NCBI GenBank assembly: GCA_964560085.1
Contig: CAZLKF010000002.1
Coordinates: 124,001-188,000 of the forward strand
DNA: 64,000 bases
DNA from: RUG11241 sp964560085
Lineage (GTDB): Bacteria; Bacillota_I; Bacilli_A; RF39; UBA660
Direction: 5' to 3'
Of the stretch, positions 1 to 8,748 are shown in pieces. The notes under the pieces are model-generated. The model worked only from the letters and a program-made list of their open reading frames with translations. It was not told where the DNA came from and searched no databases. Position 1 is the first letter of the stretch, and every line of letters begins with the position of its first letter. The translations under genes were made by a program, and so were the position numbers.

Positions 1-29
1 CTCTTTTTTTGTATGATCATATATTTGTA

Positions 30-638
30 TCATAAAACTCCAAACACAAAGGCAATGAATAAAATTGCAGCTACCAAAAACAAATAAATTATGTTACCTT
101 TAGGTTTTGCAATTTTAATTTTGCTGATAAATAGTAATCCAACAACTGCCATCACAGCTGAAGCAACAATCTTATAAATATTAGGTTCAATAATGAAAGA
201 CAATAAAAATGTCGCTGGAATAATAATAGCTGATGAAGTTACAGGTAATCCTGTATAATTCTTAATAGGCTCATCCGTTGTTGCATTTATATTGAAATAT
301 GCTAAGCGAATAATTCCGGCCAATCCATAAACAGCATAAATTATTGCATTGTACCATCTGTTCATTCCCATTGAAAGAAATATTACTATCGGCAAAACAA
401 CAAAACAAATTGTATCGGATAAAGAATCTATCTCTATGCCATAATTTTTATCGGCAGCAGTTCTATTTTTCTCCTTACGTGCAAGTTTGCCATCAAACAT
501 ATCACATACTCCAGATATAACAAGACAAACTATCGCCGTTTTAAAGCGATGATTTATAGCAAAAAAAATGCCTAAAATAGATGACAGAGTTCCTAAATAT
601 GTCACGCATGCAGATTTACTATATTTACCAATAAACAT
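30..638 (-). CDS. pssA: CDP-diacylglycerol--serine O-phosphatidyltransferase
   Basis: This 202-residue integral membrane protein should make phosphatidylserine from CDP-diacylglycerol and serine, the first step toward phosphatidylethanolamine. The CDP-alcohol phosphotransferase signature is visible: D46, D49, G50, A53 and R54, then G67, D71 and D75. The spacing between R54 and G67 (12 residues) is longer than the 8 typical of the family, but clostridial-type PssA proteins share an RT-containing insert there. Hydrophobic segments before and after the motif fit a multi-pass membrane enzyme. An AGGAGG ribosome-binding site precedes the ATG. The exact alcohol substrate is inferred from family resemblance. 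The remaining bases 1-29 show nothing recognisable. Confidence 0.82.
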   Translation of the reverse strand: MFIGKYSKSACVTYLGTLSSILGIFFAINHRFKTAIVCLVISGVCDMFDGKLARKEKNRTAADKNYGIEIDSLSDTICFVVLPIVIFLSMGMNRWYNAIIYAVYGLAGIIRLAYFNINATTDEPIKNYTGLPVTSSAIIIPATFLLSFIIEPNIYKIVASAVMAVVGLLFISKIKIAKPKGNIIYLFLVAAILFIAFVFGVL

Positions 639-695
639 ACTATACCTCCTACTACAATACCATTATATCAAATATTTTTCACTTTGATAATATGT

Positions 696-722
696 TTAAA
701 AAAAAAACATATCAAGTATGTT
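696..722 (-). terminator. Intrinsic terminator of rpmE
   Basis: Read on the minus strand, a short stem (AACATA pairing with TATGTT, positions 706-711 and 717-722) overlaps the rpmE stop codon and is followed by a long run of T. The stem is only 6 bp, so termination strength is uncertain. Confidence 0.55.
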
Positions 723-930
723 ATTTTTCTTGTTCGCGACCATATTTGCGATTAAACATTTCAACGCGGCCTTTTTTAGAAGTACGATTTTGAACTCCAG
801 TATATGCTGGATGACATTTGTCACAAACTTCAATATGCATACTTTCTTTTGTTGATTTTACAACAAAATTATTTCCACATGAACAAGTAACGTTAGTATC
901 AATATACTTTGTATTAATCTCTTTTGCCAT
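721..930 (-). CDS. rpmE: 50S ribosomal protein L31 (zinc-binding type)
   Basis: The 69-residue product matches bacterial ribosomal protein bL31. It keeps the cysteines of the zinc-binding C+ form (CSCG near residue 17 and CDKC near residue 36) and the HPAYTG core. L31 bridges the small and large subunits and can act as a zinc store. An SD sequence (GGAAGGAG) lies about 8 bases before the ATG. murA and fba lie upstream on the same strand, which resembles the fba-murAB-rho-rpmE neighbourhood of B. subtilis without rho. Confidence 0.95.
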   Translation of the reverse strand: MAKEINTKYIDTNVTCSCGNNFVVKSTKESMHIEVCDKCHPAYTGVQNRTSKKGRVEMFNRKYGREQEK

Positions 931-950
931 TTTTTATTTCTCCTTCCGCC

Positions 951-967
951 ATGGCTTGATAAGCCAT
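951..967 (-). promoter_or_regulatory. Hairpin in rpmE leader, possible L31 autoregulatory element
   Basis: A 7-bp perfect stem (ATGGCTT/AAGCCAT) with a 3-base loop sits directly upstream of the rpmE Shine-Dalgarno sequence. L31 leaders that bind L31 are known in Firmicutes, so this may be such a site. Only the hairpin is seen; the assignment is inference. Confidence 0.3.
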
Positions 968-1022
968 AGAAATTCAATGCATTAGTATTATAACAACTTT
1001 CTTTTCACATTGCAACAGTTTT

Positions 1023-2270
1023 TTATTTTATTTTAATATCTGCTCCGACAGTTGTCAGTTTTTCAACAATTCTGTCATATCCACGCAAAATGTAGTCACA
1101 ATCTTTAATAACAGTTTCACCTTCAGCAGCTAAAGCAGCAACCACCAAACTGGCACCAGCACGCAAATCAGTTGCTTTTACTTCGCAACCTTTTAATTTT
1201 GTTGGCCCGGCAATTTTTAAAACACGACCAGCAATTTTGATGGTTGCTCCCATATCATTTATATAAGGTATATTATTAAACCTATTTTCGTAAATTGTTT
1301 CTTCCAAACTAGAAATTCCTGTGCATTGCGTTAAAAGTGGCGTCAAAGGTTGCTGTAAATCAGTTGCAAAGCCAGGATAGCCCAAGGTTTTAATTTTAAC
1401 TGGCTTTAATGGTTTTGTACTAGCTGAAATTGTAATATTATCATCACCAAGCTCATATTCTATACCCATCTCACTCATTTTTAATAATAAAGCTTCAATA
1501 TGATCTGGAATAATATTTTTAATTTTCAACTTTTCGCCCACTAAAGCACCTATTATCACGTAAGTTCCTGCTTCAATTCGATCAGGAATTACTTCAGCAA
1601 AGCAACCATTTAAACTTTTTACTCCGTTAATTCGGATTTCACTTGTTCCTGCTCCAGTTATTTTAGCCCCCATATTGTTTAAAAAGGTTGCTACGTTCAC
1701 TATTTCAGGTTCTTTAGCAGCATTTTCTAAAATAGTTAAGCCCTTTGCTTTAACCGCAGCAATTATTGTATTAATTGTTGCCCCTACACTTGGCATATCT
1801 AAATAAACGTGTCCACCAACTAAGCCCTCTGTTGTAATACAATAATGGTTGTCTTTTTCATCAACAACTCCACCTAATTGAGTTAAAGCTTTTAAAGTTT
1901 GATCTATCGGACGTGCTCCGATTGCACATCCACCCGGAAAAAACATTTCAACTTTCTTAAAACGTGATAACAAAACTGGCATAAAATAGTATGACGCTCT
2001 CATTTTCTTTGATAATACTTCAGGAATTTCTTTATTAACTAAATTTTTATTGTCAATAACCATAACATTATTATCAAATGATACTTTTGCCCCAAGATAT
2101 TCTAATATTTCCTTTAAAGTGTCAATATCTGATACATGTGGGACGTTATCAATTGTCACAACGCCATCTGATAATAAGGCTATTGGAATCAAAGCTAAAG
2201 CACTATTTTTTGAACCACTGATCGATATTTCCCCTTTTAATCGTTTATGTCCGTTTATCTTTATCTCCAT
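1023..2270 (-). CDS. murA: UDP-N-acetylglucosamine 1-carboxyvinyltransferase
   Basis: MurA transfers enolpyruvate from phosphoenolpyruvate to UDP-GlcNAc, the first committed step of peptidoglycan synthesis in the cytoplasm. The 415-residue length is normal. Conserved K22 and N23 (GSKNSALAL) are present, and the fosfomycin-target cysteine is C115 within PGGCAIGARPID. The late DLRAGASLV motif is also intact. A ribosome-binding site (AGGATG) precedes the ATG. It is the only MurA in this window; many Bacillota carry a second copy (murAB), and the adjacency to fba and rpmE suggests this is the MurAB-type locus. Confidence 0.93.
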   Translation of the reverse strand: MEIKINGHKRLKGEISISGSKNSALALIPIALLSDGVVTIDNVPHVSDIDTLKEILEYLGAKVSFDNNVMVIDNKNLVNKEIPEVLSKKMRASYYFMPVLLSRFKKVEMFFPGGCAIGARPIDQTLKALTQLGGVVDEKDNHYCITTEGLVGGHVYLDMPSVGATINTIIAAVKAKGLTILENAAKEPEIVNVATFLNNMGAKITGAGTSEIRINGVKSLNGCFAEVIPDRIEAGTYVIIGALVGEKLKIKNIIPDHIEALLLKMSEMGIEYELGDDNITISASTKPLKPVKIKTLGYPGFATDLQQPLTPLLTQCTGISSLEETIYENRFNNIPYINDMGATIKIAGRVLKIAGPTKLKGCEVKATDLRAGASLVVAALAAEGETVIKDCDYILRGYDRIVEKLTTVGADIKIK

Positions 2271-2308
2271 ATTTCATCCTCCATATTAATATATGTTTTG
2301 CTGTAATT

Positions 2309-3139
2309 TTATCTCCTGTTTAAAAATTCAATATAATGATCAATTGTCTTTTTTATTGCAATTTCACCAGCGCCTATCACCTTTCTTGGATCATATATAT
2401 CAGTATTTTCATTTAAATATTTGCGTACTTCCTTAGCCCATACAACTTGAAGAGCTGTATTAATATTTAATTTTGAAATACCTAATTTTATTGCTTGATG
2501 TAAGACATTTTCAGGAATACCTGTTCCTCCGTGTAAAACAAGAGGAAGTTTTGTTTCTTCACTTATTTCTTTTATACGATCAAAATTAATTTTTGGTTCC
2601 GTAAGATATAAACCATGTAAGCTTCCAACTGCTGGAGCCAAGGCATCTACATTTGTTTCTTTTGCATAGTTACTAGCACTTACAACATCTGTATATATTG
2701 CGTCTGTTGTTGCTAACCCGATATGACCTATTTCTCCTTCAACTGTCACATTTTTTGAATGTGCATAATCAACTATACTTTTAGTTATGCGAATATTTTC
2801 ATTCAACGGTTTATCAGAGGCATCTATCATTACAGAAGTAAAACCCGCATTAATTGCTTTAATGCAGCTTTCATAACTCGAACCATGATCTAAATGAATA
2901 ACAACAGGAATCGTAATATTTAAATCTTCAATCAATCCTTCAACCATTTTGACAGTTGTCCGATACCCGCCAATATGTTTAATAGCGCCTTCACTCACGC
3001 CTAAAATAACAGGATTATTTTGAACTTGACTTTCTTCTAAAATGTATCGTGTCCATTCTAAATTGTTTATATTAAATTGTGGAATTGCTTTTGCATCATC
3101 TTTTGCATTATGCAACAAATCTTTCATGTTGACTAACAT
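2309..3139 (-). CDS. fba: Class II fructose-bisphosphate aldolase
   Basis: This 276-residue protein belongs to the zinc-dependent class II aldolases, which interconvert fructose-1,6-bisphosphate with dihydroxyacetone phosphate and glyceraldehyde-3-phosphate. The HLDHG motif (D84 catalytic, H85 zinc ligand) is visible, followed by EGEIGHIG and the phosphate-binding LHGGTGIP near residue 200. Length fits the short Gram-positive form. Tagatose-bisphosphate aldolases share these motifs and cannot be excluded, but position beside murA and rpmE matches the glycolytic fba of Bacilli. Confidence 0.88.
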   Translation of the reverse strand: MLVNMKDLLHNAKDDAKAIPQFNINNLEWTRYILEESQVQNNPVILGVSEGAIKHIGGYRTTVKMVEGLIEDLNITIPVVIHLDHGSSYESCIKAINAGFTSVMIDASDKPLNENIRITKSIVDYAHSKNVTVEGEIGHIGLATTDAIYTDVVSASNYAKETNVDALAPAVGSLHGLYLTEPKINFDRIKEISEETKLPLVLHGGTGIPENVLHQAIKLGISKLNINTALQVVWAKEVRKYLNENTDIYDPRKVIGAGEIAIKKTIDHYIEFLNRR

Positions 3140-3186
3140 ATTATCACCAATTAAATTATATCTTTTTTAAGGGAAAATTGCAAACA

Positions 3187-3708
3187 TTAAGTAAGTAGAC
3201 TGTAAAGCCCAATCATTATTAAAAGGCCACCACCGATTTTTTTAGCCATATTTCCTATCTTGCATCCGATTCTATTGCCTATTTTCAAACCAAAAAAAGT
3301 CAGAAAACTGCTAAATATCATAAAAATTGTTGATGACAATAATATTCTAGAATTTTGATGATACGCAACACCAACAATAAAACTATCGACGCTTACAGAA
3401 ATTGCAAATACTATCATCTCAATTATGCCTAATTTTGTTACTTTTGTCTCATCTTCTTCAGATATCAACATTTCTAAACCAATAATTGAAAAAACTATCA
3501 TTGTAACAATTCCGGGATTAATGTATTTATTACTAAATACTCCATGACCTATTATCTTACCAATAATAGGCAGGAAAAAATGGTTAACACCAACTAAAAT
3601 TGATAAAATTATTTTCTTTAATTCTGAAGTCTTTTTTGTACCATAAATAATCGCTAACGAAAATGCATCCATGCTCAAACTTAAAGCTGTTAATAGAATT
3701 AAAAACAT
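3187..3708 (-). CDS. mntP: MntP/YtaF-family membrane protein, putative manganese efflux pump
   Basis: The 173-residue protein has about six hydrophobic segments arranged as two similar halves, each containing a buried acidic motif (SMDAFSLA near the N terminus and SVDSFIVG near residue 107). That layout is typical of the MntP manganese exporters and of the related sporulation membrane protein YtaF. It lies just downstream of a spoIIR-like gene, as mntP (ywlD) lies near spoIIR in B. subtilis, which favours MntP. A strong AGGAGG site precedes the ATG. The transported ion is inferred. Confidence 0.72.
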   Translation of the reverse strand: MFLILLTALSLSMDAFSLAIIYGTKKTSELKKIILSILVGVNHFFLPIIGKIIGHGVFSNKYINPGIVTMIVFSIIGLEMLISEEDETKVTKLGIIEMIVFAISVSVDSFIVGVAYHQNSRILLSSTIFMIFSSFLTFFGLKIGNRIGCKIGNMAKKIGGGLLIMIGLYSLLT

Positions 3709-3734
3709 AAAAAACCTCCTATTAATGTATATTA

Positions 3735-4220
3735 TTAATAGAAGATTTTATTAAAGAGATTCATAATAATTGATTGATATTTTCCTTCTTCTTCCGTCAA
3801 GCAGATTGATGGGAACAAAATGCACCACCAATTATCACCTGCCCCCTCACCTAAAGTTACTAAAACCGATTCATAATATCCTTCACTATATATTTTTCCT
3901 TTATCCTCCTTAAGCGGAAAGTAATTTAATCCATAATTAATATCATAGCTATACTCAACATTTTTCTGCTTTAAAAATGTATCAATTTTTGTTGAAATCA
4001 TGTCCAAATTATCATTGATTTTCACTCTTGCTTTGTCAATGTTATTCTCGCTTGACAAAATGTTACCAAACTCAGTTGTTACAATGTTAACAACTTCCTC
4101 TTTAACGCTTTGATCATAAGCACTATTACTATTAGGTAAAACTCTTATTCGTATAGTTTCTTGTTCTATATTTATTATTAAAAATACTGCAATTGTTACC
4201 AATAAAAATACTTTTTTCAT
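3735..4220 (-). CDS. spoIIR: Stage II sporulation protein R (SpoIIR-like)
   Basis: SpoIIR is secreted from the forespore and triggers processing of pro-sigma-E in the mother cell. This 161-residue product has an N-terminal hydrophobic signal, then an IRIRVLPNSNSAYDQ segment and a GEGAGDNWWCILFP segment, both diagnostic of the family (family versions read IRLRVIPNSD and GEGKGQNWWCVLFP). The protein looks complete. Its presence suggests a functional or recently lost endospore programme. It is followed on the same strand by the mntP-like gene with a 26-bp gap. Confidence 0.88.
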   Translation of the reverse strand: MKKVFLLVTIAVFLIINIEQETIRIRVLPNSNSAYDQSVKEEVVNIVTTEFGNILSSENNIDKARVKINDNLDMISTKIDTFLKQKNVEYSYDINYGLNYFPLKEDKGKIYSEGYYESVLVTLGEGAGDNWWCILFPSICLTEEEGKYQSIIMNLFNKIFY

Positions 4221-4270
4221 TTAATCACCTAATTAGTTATGAACAAAAAAAAGATTATTTATGCAATAAT

Positions 4271-4723
4271 CTATTTATGATATGCTTCATTATTGTTAAT
4301 TTTAAAACTGCGGTATATCTGTTCTAACAATATAACACGAAATAATTGATGTGGAAAAGTTAATTTTGAAAAGGAAATTCTTTGATTACTTCGTTTTTTT
4401 ACTGACTCATCTAAACCATTAGACCCACCAATAACAAATACAATATTCGCATTGCTTATTTGTGTTACACGAATAAACTCAGCAAACTCTAAAGAATTTA
4501 TTTCTTTTCCCTCTATTTCTAATGTTATAACAAAATCTTTCGTAATTAAATGACTTAAAATCAAATCAGCTTCTTTCTTCATTGACTCTTTAGTATTATA
4601 ACCAAAATCTTCCAATTCAATAATTTGCATTTTAGCATATTTTGAAATTCTTTTTAGATATTCTTCAATCAATGAAGATATTGACTTTTCTTTTATTTGA
4701 CCAACACAAATTATTTTTAGCAT
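4271..4723 (-). CDS. rlmH: 23S rRNA (pseudouridine1915-N3)-methyltransferase
   Basis: RlmH is a SPOUT methyltransferase acting on pseudouridine 1915 in helix 69 of 23S rRNA on assembled ribosomes. The 150-residue product starts with MLKIICVGQIKEK, carries the SAM-binding knot segment FVIGGSNGLDESV, and ends with the family's HQLFRVILLEQIYR and NEAYHK tail. Length is normal. Its start overlaps the end of the upstream walJ-like gene by 7 bases, so the two are likely translated together, as in the walJ-rlmH neighbourhood of Bacilli. Confidence 0.95.
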   Translation of the reverse strand: MLKIICVGQIKEKSISSLIEEYLKRISKYAKMQIIELEDFGYNTKESMKKEADLILSHLITKDFVITLEIEGKEINSLEFAEFIRVTQISNANIVFVIGGSNGLDESVKKRSNQRISFSKLTFPHQLFRVILLEQIYRSFKINNNEAYHK

Positions 4724-5487
4724 ATCTCAATCAACTCGCTTCGCTCATTTTGCTTACCTATTAAAATTTGATTTACATTTTGATCATACTTATTAAGAAC
4801 ATTTCTTAACTCATTTAAAGCTATCTCTGGGCGATTATTTTCTTCGCTAAGATGGGCTAAAATAATGAACTTAGTGTTTACACCAACTAGTTCATGTAAA
4901 TAGTAGGCTGAAGATTGATTTGATAAATGCCCTTTATCTCCCAATATTCTTTGTTTTAAATAATAAGGATATTGCCCATTCATTAACATTTCAACATCAT
5001 GATTGCTCTCAAAAAAATACATTTTTTTATTATTCATCAACTTTAAATTTTTCTCACTAATATATCCTGTATCTGTGATATAAGCAATATTGTTGCCTAA
5101 ATTATCATCAAATATGAAGCCACATGATCCTTTTGCATCATGAGATGTTGGTAAAATTATCAAACTAAAGTTTTCAAAAGTGATGTCTTTTAAAAATGTG
5201 TAATTATCCAAATATATAGTTTTAGATATCTCTTTATATGTCTCCTCAGTCAAATAAACAATTGGATTATATTTTTTTATAAAGGTTTTTAAACCATCTA
5301 TGTGATCGTGATGGTAGTGAGAAATAAATATTCCTCCTATTTCATGCGGATTAATATCTATTTCTCTCAATTTTTTTTCGACATATAAATTAGTATTGCC
5401 TATATCTATAAGATATTTACAATCATTTATCTCAATAAACGATGTGTTTCCTTTACTACCACTTGATAGCGAACAAAATCTTATCAT
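4717..5487 (-). CDS. walJ: WalJ/YycJ-like metallo-beta-lactamase fold hydrolase
   Basis: This 256-residue protein has the metallo-beta-lactamase metal site HYHHDHIDG (family HxHxDH), preceded by the N-terminal SLSSGSKGNT motif typical of YycJ/WalJ. Later histidines (SHDAKGS, GHLSN and AHLSEENN) can complete a two-metal site. WalJ is implicated in coordinating cell division with DNA replication and has 5'-exonuclease relatives; the precise substrate is not known from the sequence. It overlaps its downstream neighbour rlmH by 7 bases and the upstream peptidase gene by 4 bases. No walRK two-component genes are present nearby. Confidence 0.88.
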   Translation of the reverse strand: MIRFCSLSSGSKGNTSFIEINDCKYLIDIGNTNLYVEKKLREIDINPHEIGGIFISHYHHDHIDGLKTFIKKYNPIVYLTEETYKEISKTIYLDNYTFLKDITFENFSLIILPTSHDAKGSCGFIFDDNLGNNIAYITDTGYISEKNLKLMNNKKMYFFESNHDVEMLMNGQYPYYLKQRILGDKGHLSNQSSAYYLHELVGVNTKFIILAHLSEENNRPEIALNELRNVLNKYDQNVNQILIGKQNERSELIEIC

Positions 5488-6944
5488 CTTTTATAAAATG
5501 TCCAAGGAGATATTCTAGACCAAACACCATTCCATATTTCAAAATGCAAATGTGGTCCCGTAGACATTCCTGTACTTCCTATATATCCAATTACTTGACC
5601 TCTAGATACTGTTGCTCCAACTTTCGTTTTTGAATCGATCTTGCGCATATGAGCATATAAAGAATAATATCCGTTATTATGATTAATTACAACATAATTA
5701 CCATATGATGAGCTAGATTTTGCTATATAAACTGTTCCATTATTAGCAGCATATACTGGCTTACCATAACCTAAGCCGGCAATATCAATTCCTTTATGAA
5801 ACTCACGTAATCTTGTCACAGGGTTAATTCTCCATGCATAATTTGAAGTAATTCGATAGCCATTGTCTGTTGGCCAAGCCCATATTGTTAAACTTCCTAC
5901 ATTAGGTATAATTTTCCCGCCAACAACCCATATTTCAGTAGTTGGTGGTTTCAATTCTTCGTTTGAAACAGATTCAACATATGTAATAACACCATTAACG
6001 CTTTTAACGTTCTGAGAAACACGATTAATTCCATTTTCGCCCGCTTGAATTTTTTTGGTTGTGCCCTCTAATATCGTTAAGTCAGTTCTTTCTTCTACAC
6101 TGTAGCGTGTTTCAACATCTTCGACTAAATGAGTAACTTGAACCACATCCAACTTGCTATTAATGGTATTGATAGTTACAACTTGACCTGTATATAGTAA
6201 ACTTTGAGCACTTGTTATTTCTGGATTGGTTATTAAAAATTCTTCAATACTGATCTCGTTTGCATCTAAAATTGATTGAATGGTATCACCACTTTTTACT
6301 ATATACTTTTTGTATTGTTGAATATCACCAAACAAGAGATATTGTGATAACTTTAACTCATCAACATATATTGTTTCCGTGATAGGAATTTTTTCTTCTT
6401 TAGTTGTCATAGCATTTTCAATATAAACGTCTTCAACTAATTCCCCAGTTGAAACGATTTCTTCTTGTGTATTATTTTTGTATGCACTATAACGTTCCTT
6501 CCCGATAAAAGTTGAAATAACTTGTTCTAAAGCATTATCAAATATTTTTTTGTCAGTCACATATATGTACATATCTTTTTCTTCTTCAGTACGAGCTGCT
6601 ATTTTAATTTTGTATCCTTTAATTGTAAAGGCATCTTTCGCATTTATTTTTTCATATATATCGGCAACTGTATCTATTTTTTTATTGAATGAAACGCTCT
6701 TGATTATCTCTAAATTATTAGGGGCATATATTTTGTCAACTTTATATTTATCTTTTAGTTCTTTCCCCTTTTCATCAATATACTTTTCTAATTCTTCTTT
6801 TGATGATATTGTTCCAATTAGCTCTGATTCTAAATACACATTATAATAAATTCTAGGATCATCACCACGTTTATCAAAAAAACTTAAATAAGTAATTAGA
6901 GCGCATAAAATAATTAGAAATAATATCCCAAATATCTTTTTCAT
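5484..6944 (-). CDS. Membrane-anchored LysM-G5-M23 peptidoglycan endopeptidase
   Basis: The 486-residue protein has an N-terminal membrane segment (residues about 5-22), a coiled region, a LysM peptidoglycan-binding domain (about 213-258, starting YIVKSGDTIQ), a G5-type domain (about 270-345) and a C-terminal M23/LytM peptidase domain. The zinc ligands H383 and D387 (HKGID) and the HLH pair (H465, H467) are intact, so it should cleave peptide cross-links in peptidoglycan outside the cell. Related enzymes act in daughter-cell separation or spore engulfment. Its stop overlaps the start of the walJ-like gene (ATGA). Confidence 0.88.
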   Translation of the reverse strand: MKKIFGILFLIILCALITYLSFFDKRGDDPRIYYNVYLESELIGTISSKEELEKYIDEKGKELKDKYKVDKIYAPNNLEIIKSVSFNKKIDTVADIYEKINAKDAFTIKGYKIKIAARTEEEKDMYIYVTDKKIFDNALEQVISTFIGKERYSAYKNNTQEEIVSTGELVEDVYIENAMTTKEEKIPITETIYVDELKLSQYLLFGDIQQYKKYIVKSGDTIQSILDANEISIEEFLITNPEITSAQSLLYTGQVVTINTINSKLDVVQVTHLVEDVETRYSVEERTDLTILEGTTKKIQAGENGINRVSQNVKSVNGVITYVESVSNEELKPPTTEIWVVGGKIIPNVGSLTIWAWPTDNGYRITSNYAWRINPVTRLREFHKGIDIAGLGYGKPVYAANNGTVYIAKSSSSYGNYVVINHNNGYYSLYAHMRKIDSKTKVGATVSRGQVIGYIGSTGMSTGPHLHFEIWNGVWSRISPWTFYKR

Positions 6945-6953
6945 TTAATTCCT

Positions 6954-8294
6954 CTATTCTTCTTTGTTCGTCATAGTAACAAATGTACTAGTATTACGAC
7001 GATATATCAAATTGACTGTTGCTACAGGTCCATTTCGATGCTTGGCAACAATTAGTTCGGATTTACTTGTATTTTCATCAATCGATGCCTCTTTATTATA
7101 ATAATCGTCACGATATAAGAAAGTGACAATATCAGCATCTTGTTCAATTGAGCCTGATTCACGTAAATCACTTAATAATGGCCTTTTATCATCTCGTCCT
7201 TCTACACTACGTGAAAGTTGAGCACAAGCAATAACTGGAACATTTAATTCCAATGCCATAACTTTTAGAACACGTGAAATTTCCGAAACTTCTAGCTGAC
7301 GATTACTTGCATAGCGTGCACTACCACTAATCAACTGCAAGTAGTCAATGATTATTAAATCTAATCCACTATTTGATGAGGCTAGTCTTCGACATTTTGC
7401 ACGAATTTCTCCGACTGTAGCACCAGGAGTATCATCTATATATAAATTTGTTTCTGCTAATAAACTAATTGCTTCATTCAGTCTTTTCCAATCGTTATGA
7501 GCCAAATGACCAGTTCTAATTTTACTACCATCAATTTGTCCAACTGAAGAAAGCATTCTTTGAGCCAATTGCTCAGCTGGCATTTCTAAGTTAAATAAAG
7601 CAACTGTCTTCTTTGAATTGATAGCAACATTGGCTGCAAGGTTCACAGCAATAGCCGTTTTTCCCATACCTGGTCTAGCTGCAATGATTATTAATTGACC
7701 TGGTTGTAATCCAGCAGTTAATTTGTCTAAATCATAATATCCCGTTGCAATTCCTGTTATTTCGCCACCACTTTGAGCAAGCTTTTCTATGTCCGATTGA
7801 GTTTTAAATAAGACATCCTGAATTGTTCTAAATTCAGTTCCTTTTCTTGTTTTACAGACAGATAATATTTTTCGCTCTGCTTCATCCAATAATTCAGAAA
7901 CATCATTATTAGTGTCATAAGCAGCAGACGATATTTTATTTGCCTCGTCTATTAGTCTTCGCAAAACCGCTTTTTCCTCAACAATTTTAATATAAGTGTC
8001 AATATTAGCAGCTGTAGCCACACTATTTATAACTTTTGCTAAATATTCAACATCACCAATCTGTTTTAATATTCCTTTATTTTCCAAATTATCAGTAACT
8101 GTCGTTGTATCAATTGGTGTTCCTTTCTCATTTAACTCAAAAATTGCAGCAAATATTTTAGCATTAGCATCAAGATAAAAATGCTCAGCCGTTAATGTTT
8201 CTAATCCTTTTTGTAAAGCATATTTTGTTAAAAACATACAACCTAGCACTGCTTGTTCAGCTTCTACATTATTTGGTATGTTGCGTTCTACCAT
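6954..8294 (-). CDS. dnaB: Replicative DNA helicase DnaB (called DnaC in Bacillus)
   Basis: This is the hexameric 5'-3' helicase of the replication fork. The 446-residue product has the N-terminal primase-interacting domain (GCMFLTKYALQKG), a linker, and a RecA-like ATPase domain with Walker A ARPGMGKT (about 207-213) and Walker B LDLIIIDYLQL. No intein is present. It is 7 bp downstream of rplI on the same strand, the same order as gdpP-rplI-dnaC in B. subtilis. Confidence 0.97.
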   Translation of the reverse strand: MVERNIPNNVEAEQAVLGCMFLTKYALQKGLETLTAEHFYLDANAKIFAAIFELNEKGTPIDTTTVTDNLENKGILKQIGDVEYLAKVINSVATAANIDTYIKIVEEKAVLRRLIDEANKISSAAYDTNNDVSELLDEAERKILSVCKTRKGTEFRTIQDVLFKTQSDIEKLAQSGGEITGIATGYYDLDKLTAGLQPGQLIIIAARPGMGKTAIAVNLAANVAINSKKTVALFNLEMPAEQLAQRMLSSVGQIDGSKIRTGHLAHNDWKRLNEAISLLAETNLYIDDTPGATVGEIRAKCRRLASSNSGLDLIIIDYLQLISGSARYASNRQLEVSEISRVLKVMALELNVPVIACAQLSRSVEGRDDKRPLLSDLRESGSIEQDADIVTFLYRDDYYNKEASIDENTSKSELIVAKHRNGPVATVNLIYRRNTSTFVTMTNKEE

Positions 8295-8301
8295 AAAACA
8301 C

Positions 8302-8748
8302 CTACTTCTCTTTTTTTATTTCAATCTTTAATTGAGCAATTATATTTTTATATAATTCGATTTTTACTATATGAAATCCTATTGAAGCAATTGGAACATC
8401 AATCATTATTTTTTTCTTATCTACTTCAATATTTTTTTCTTTTAAAGCACTCGTTATTTGCTTTGGACTAATAGATCCAAAAGCCTTATCAGATGCACCT
8501 GTTTTCAAAGAAAACGAGATCACCATTTGTTCGATTTTTTCTTTGTTTTCTTTAGCTTCAGCAATTATTTGATTTTCATTATCAACTTCTTTTTGAACAT
8601 CCTTTTTTAAACGCTTTATGCTATCTTCAGTAGCTAAAACTCCAAGGCCCTTTTTTATCAAAAAATTATTGCCATATCCATCCTTTACTTCTATAATTTC
8701 ATGTTTTTTTCCTTGACCTTTAACATCTTTTAATAAAATTACTTTCAT
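8302..8748 (-). CDS. rplI: 50S ribosomal protein L9
   Basis: The product is 148 residues, the normal bL9 length, beginning MKVILLKDVKGQGKKHEI with a GYGNNFLIKKGLG motif. The ATG at 8748 was chosen over an upstream in-frame start because it gives the canonical N terminus and has a GAGG site 8 bases before it. The start codon overlaps the stop of the upstream phosphodiesterase gene as ATGA, so translation is coupled. Confidence 0.95.
   Translation of the reverse strand: MKVILLKDVKGQGKKHEIIEVKDGYGNNFLIKKGLGVLATEDSIKRLKKDVQKEVDNENQIIAEAKENKEKIEQMVISFSLKTGASDKAFGSISPKQITSALKEKNIEVDKKKIMIDVPIASIGFHIVKIELYKNIIAQLKIEIKKEK

Noticed and set aside
7266..7281. CACGTGAAA inside dnaB as an additional parS site
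   Set aside because: Only the central 9 bases match; the left arm and last bases differ at several positions, and it lies within coding sequence.
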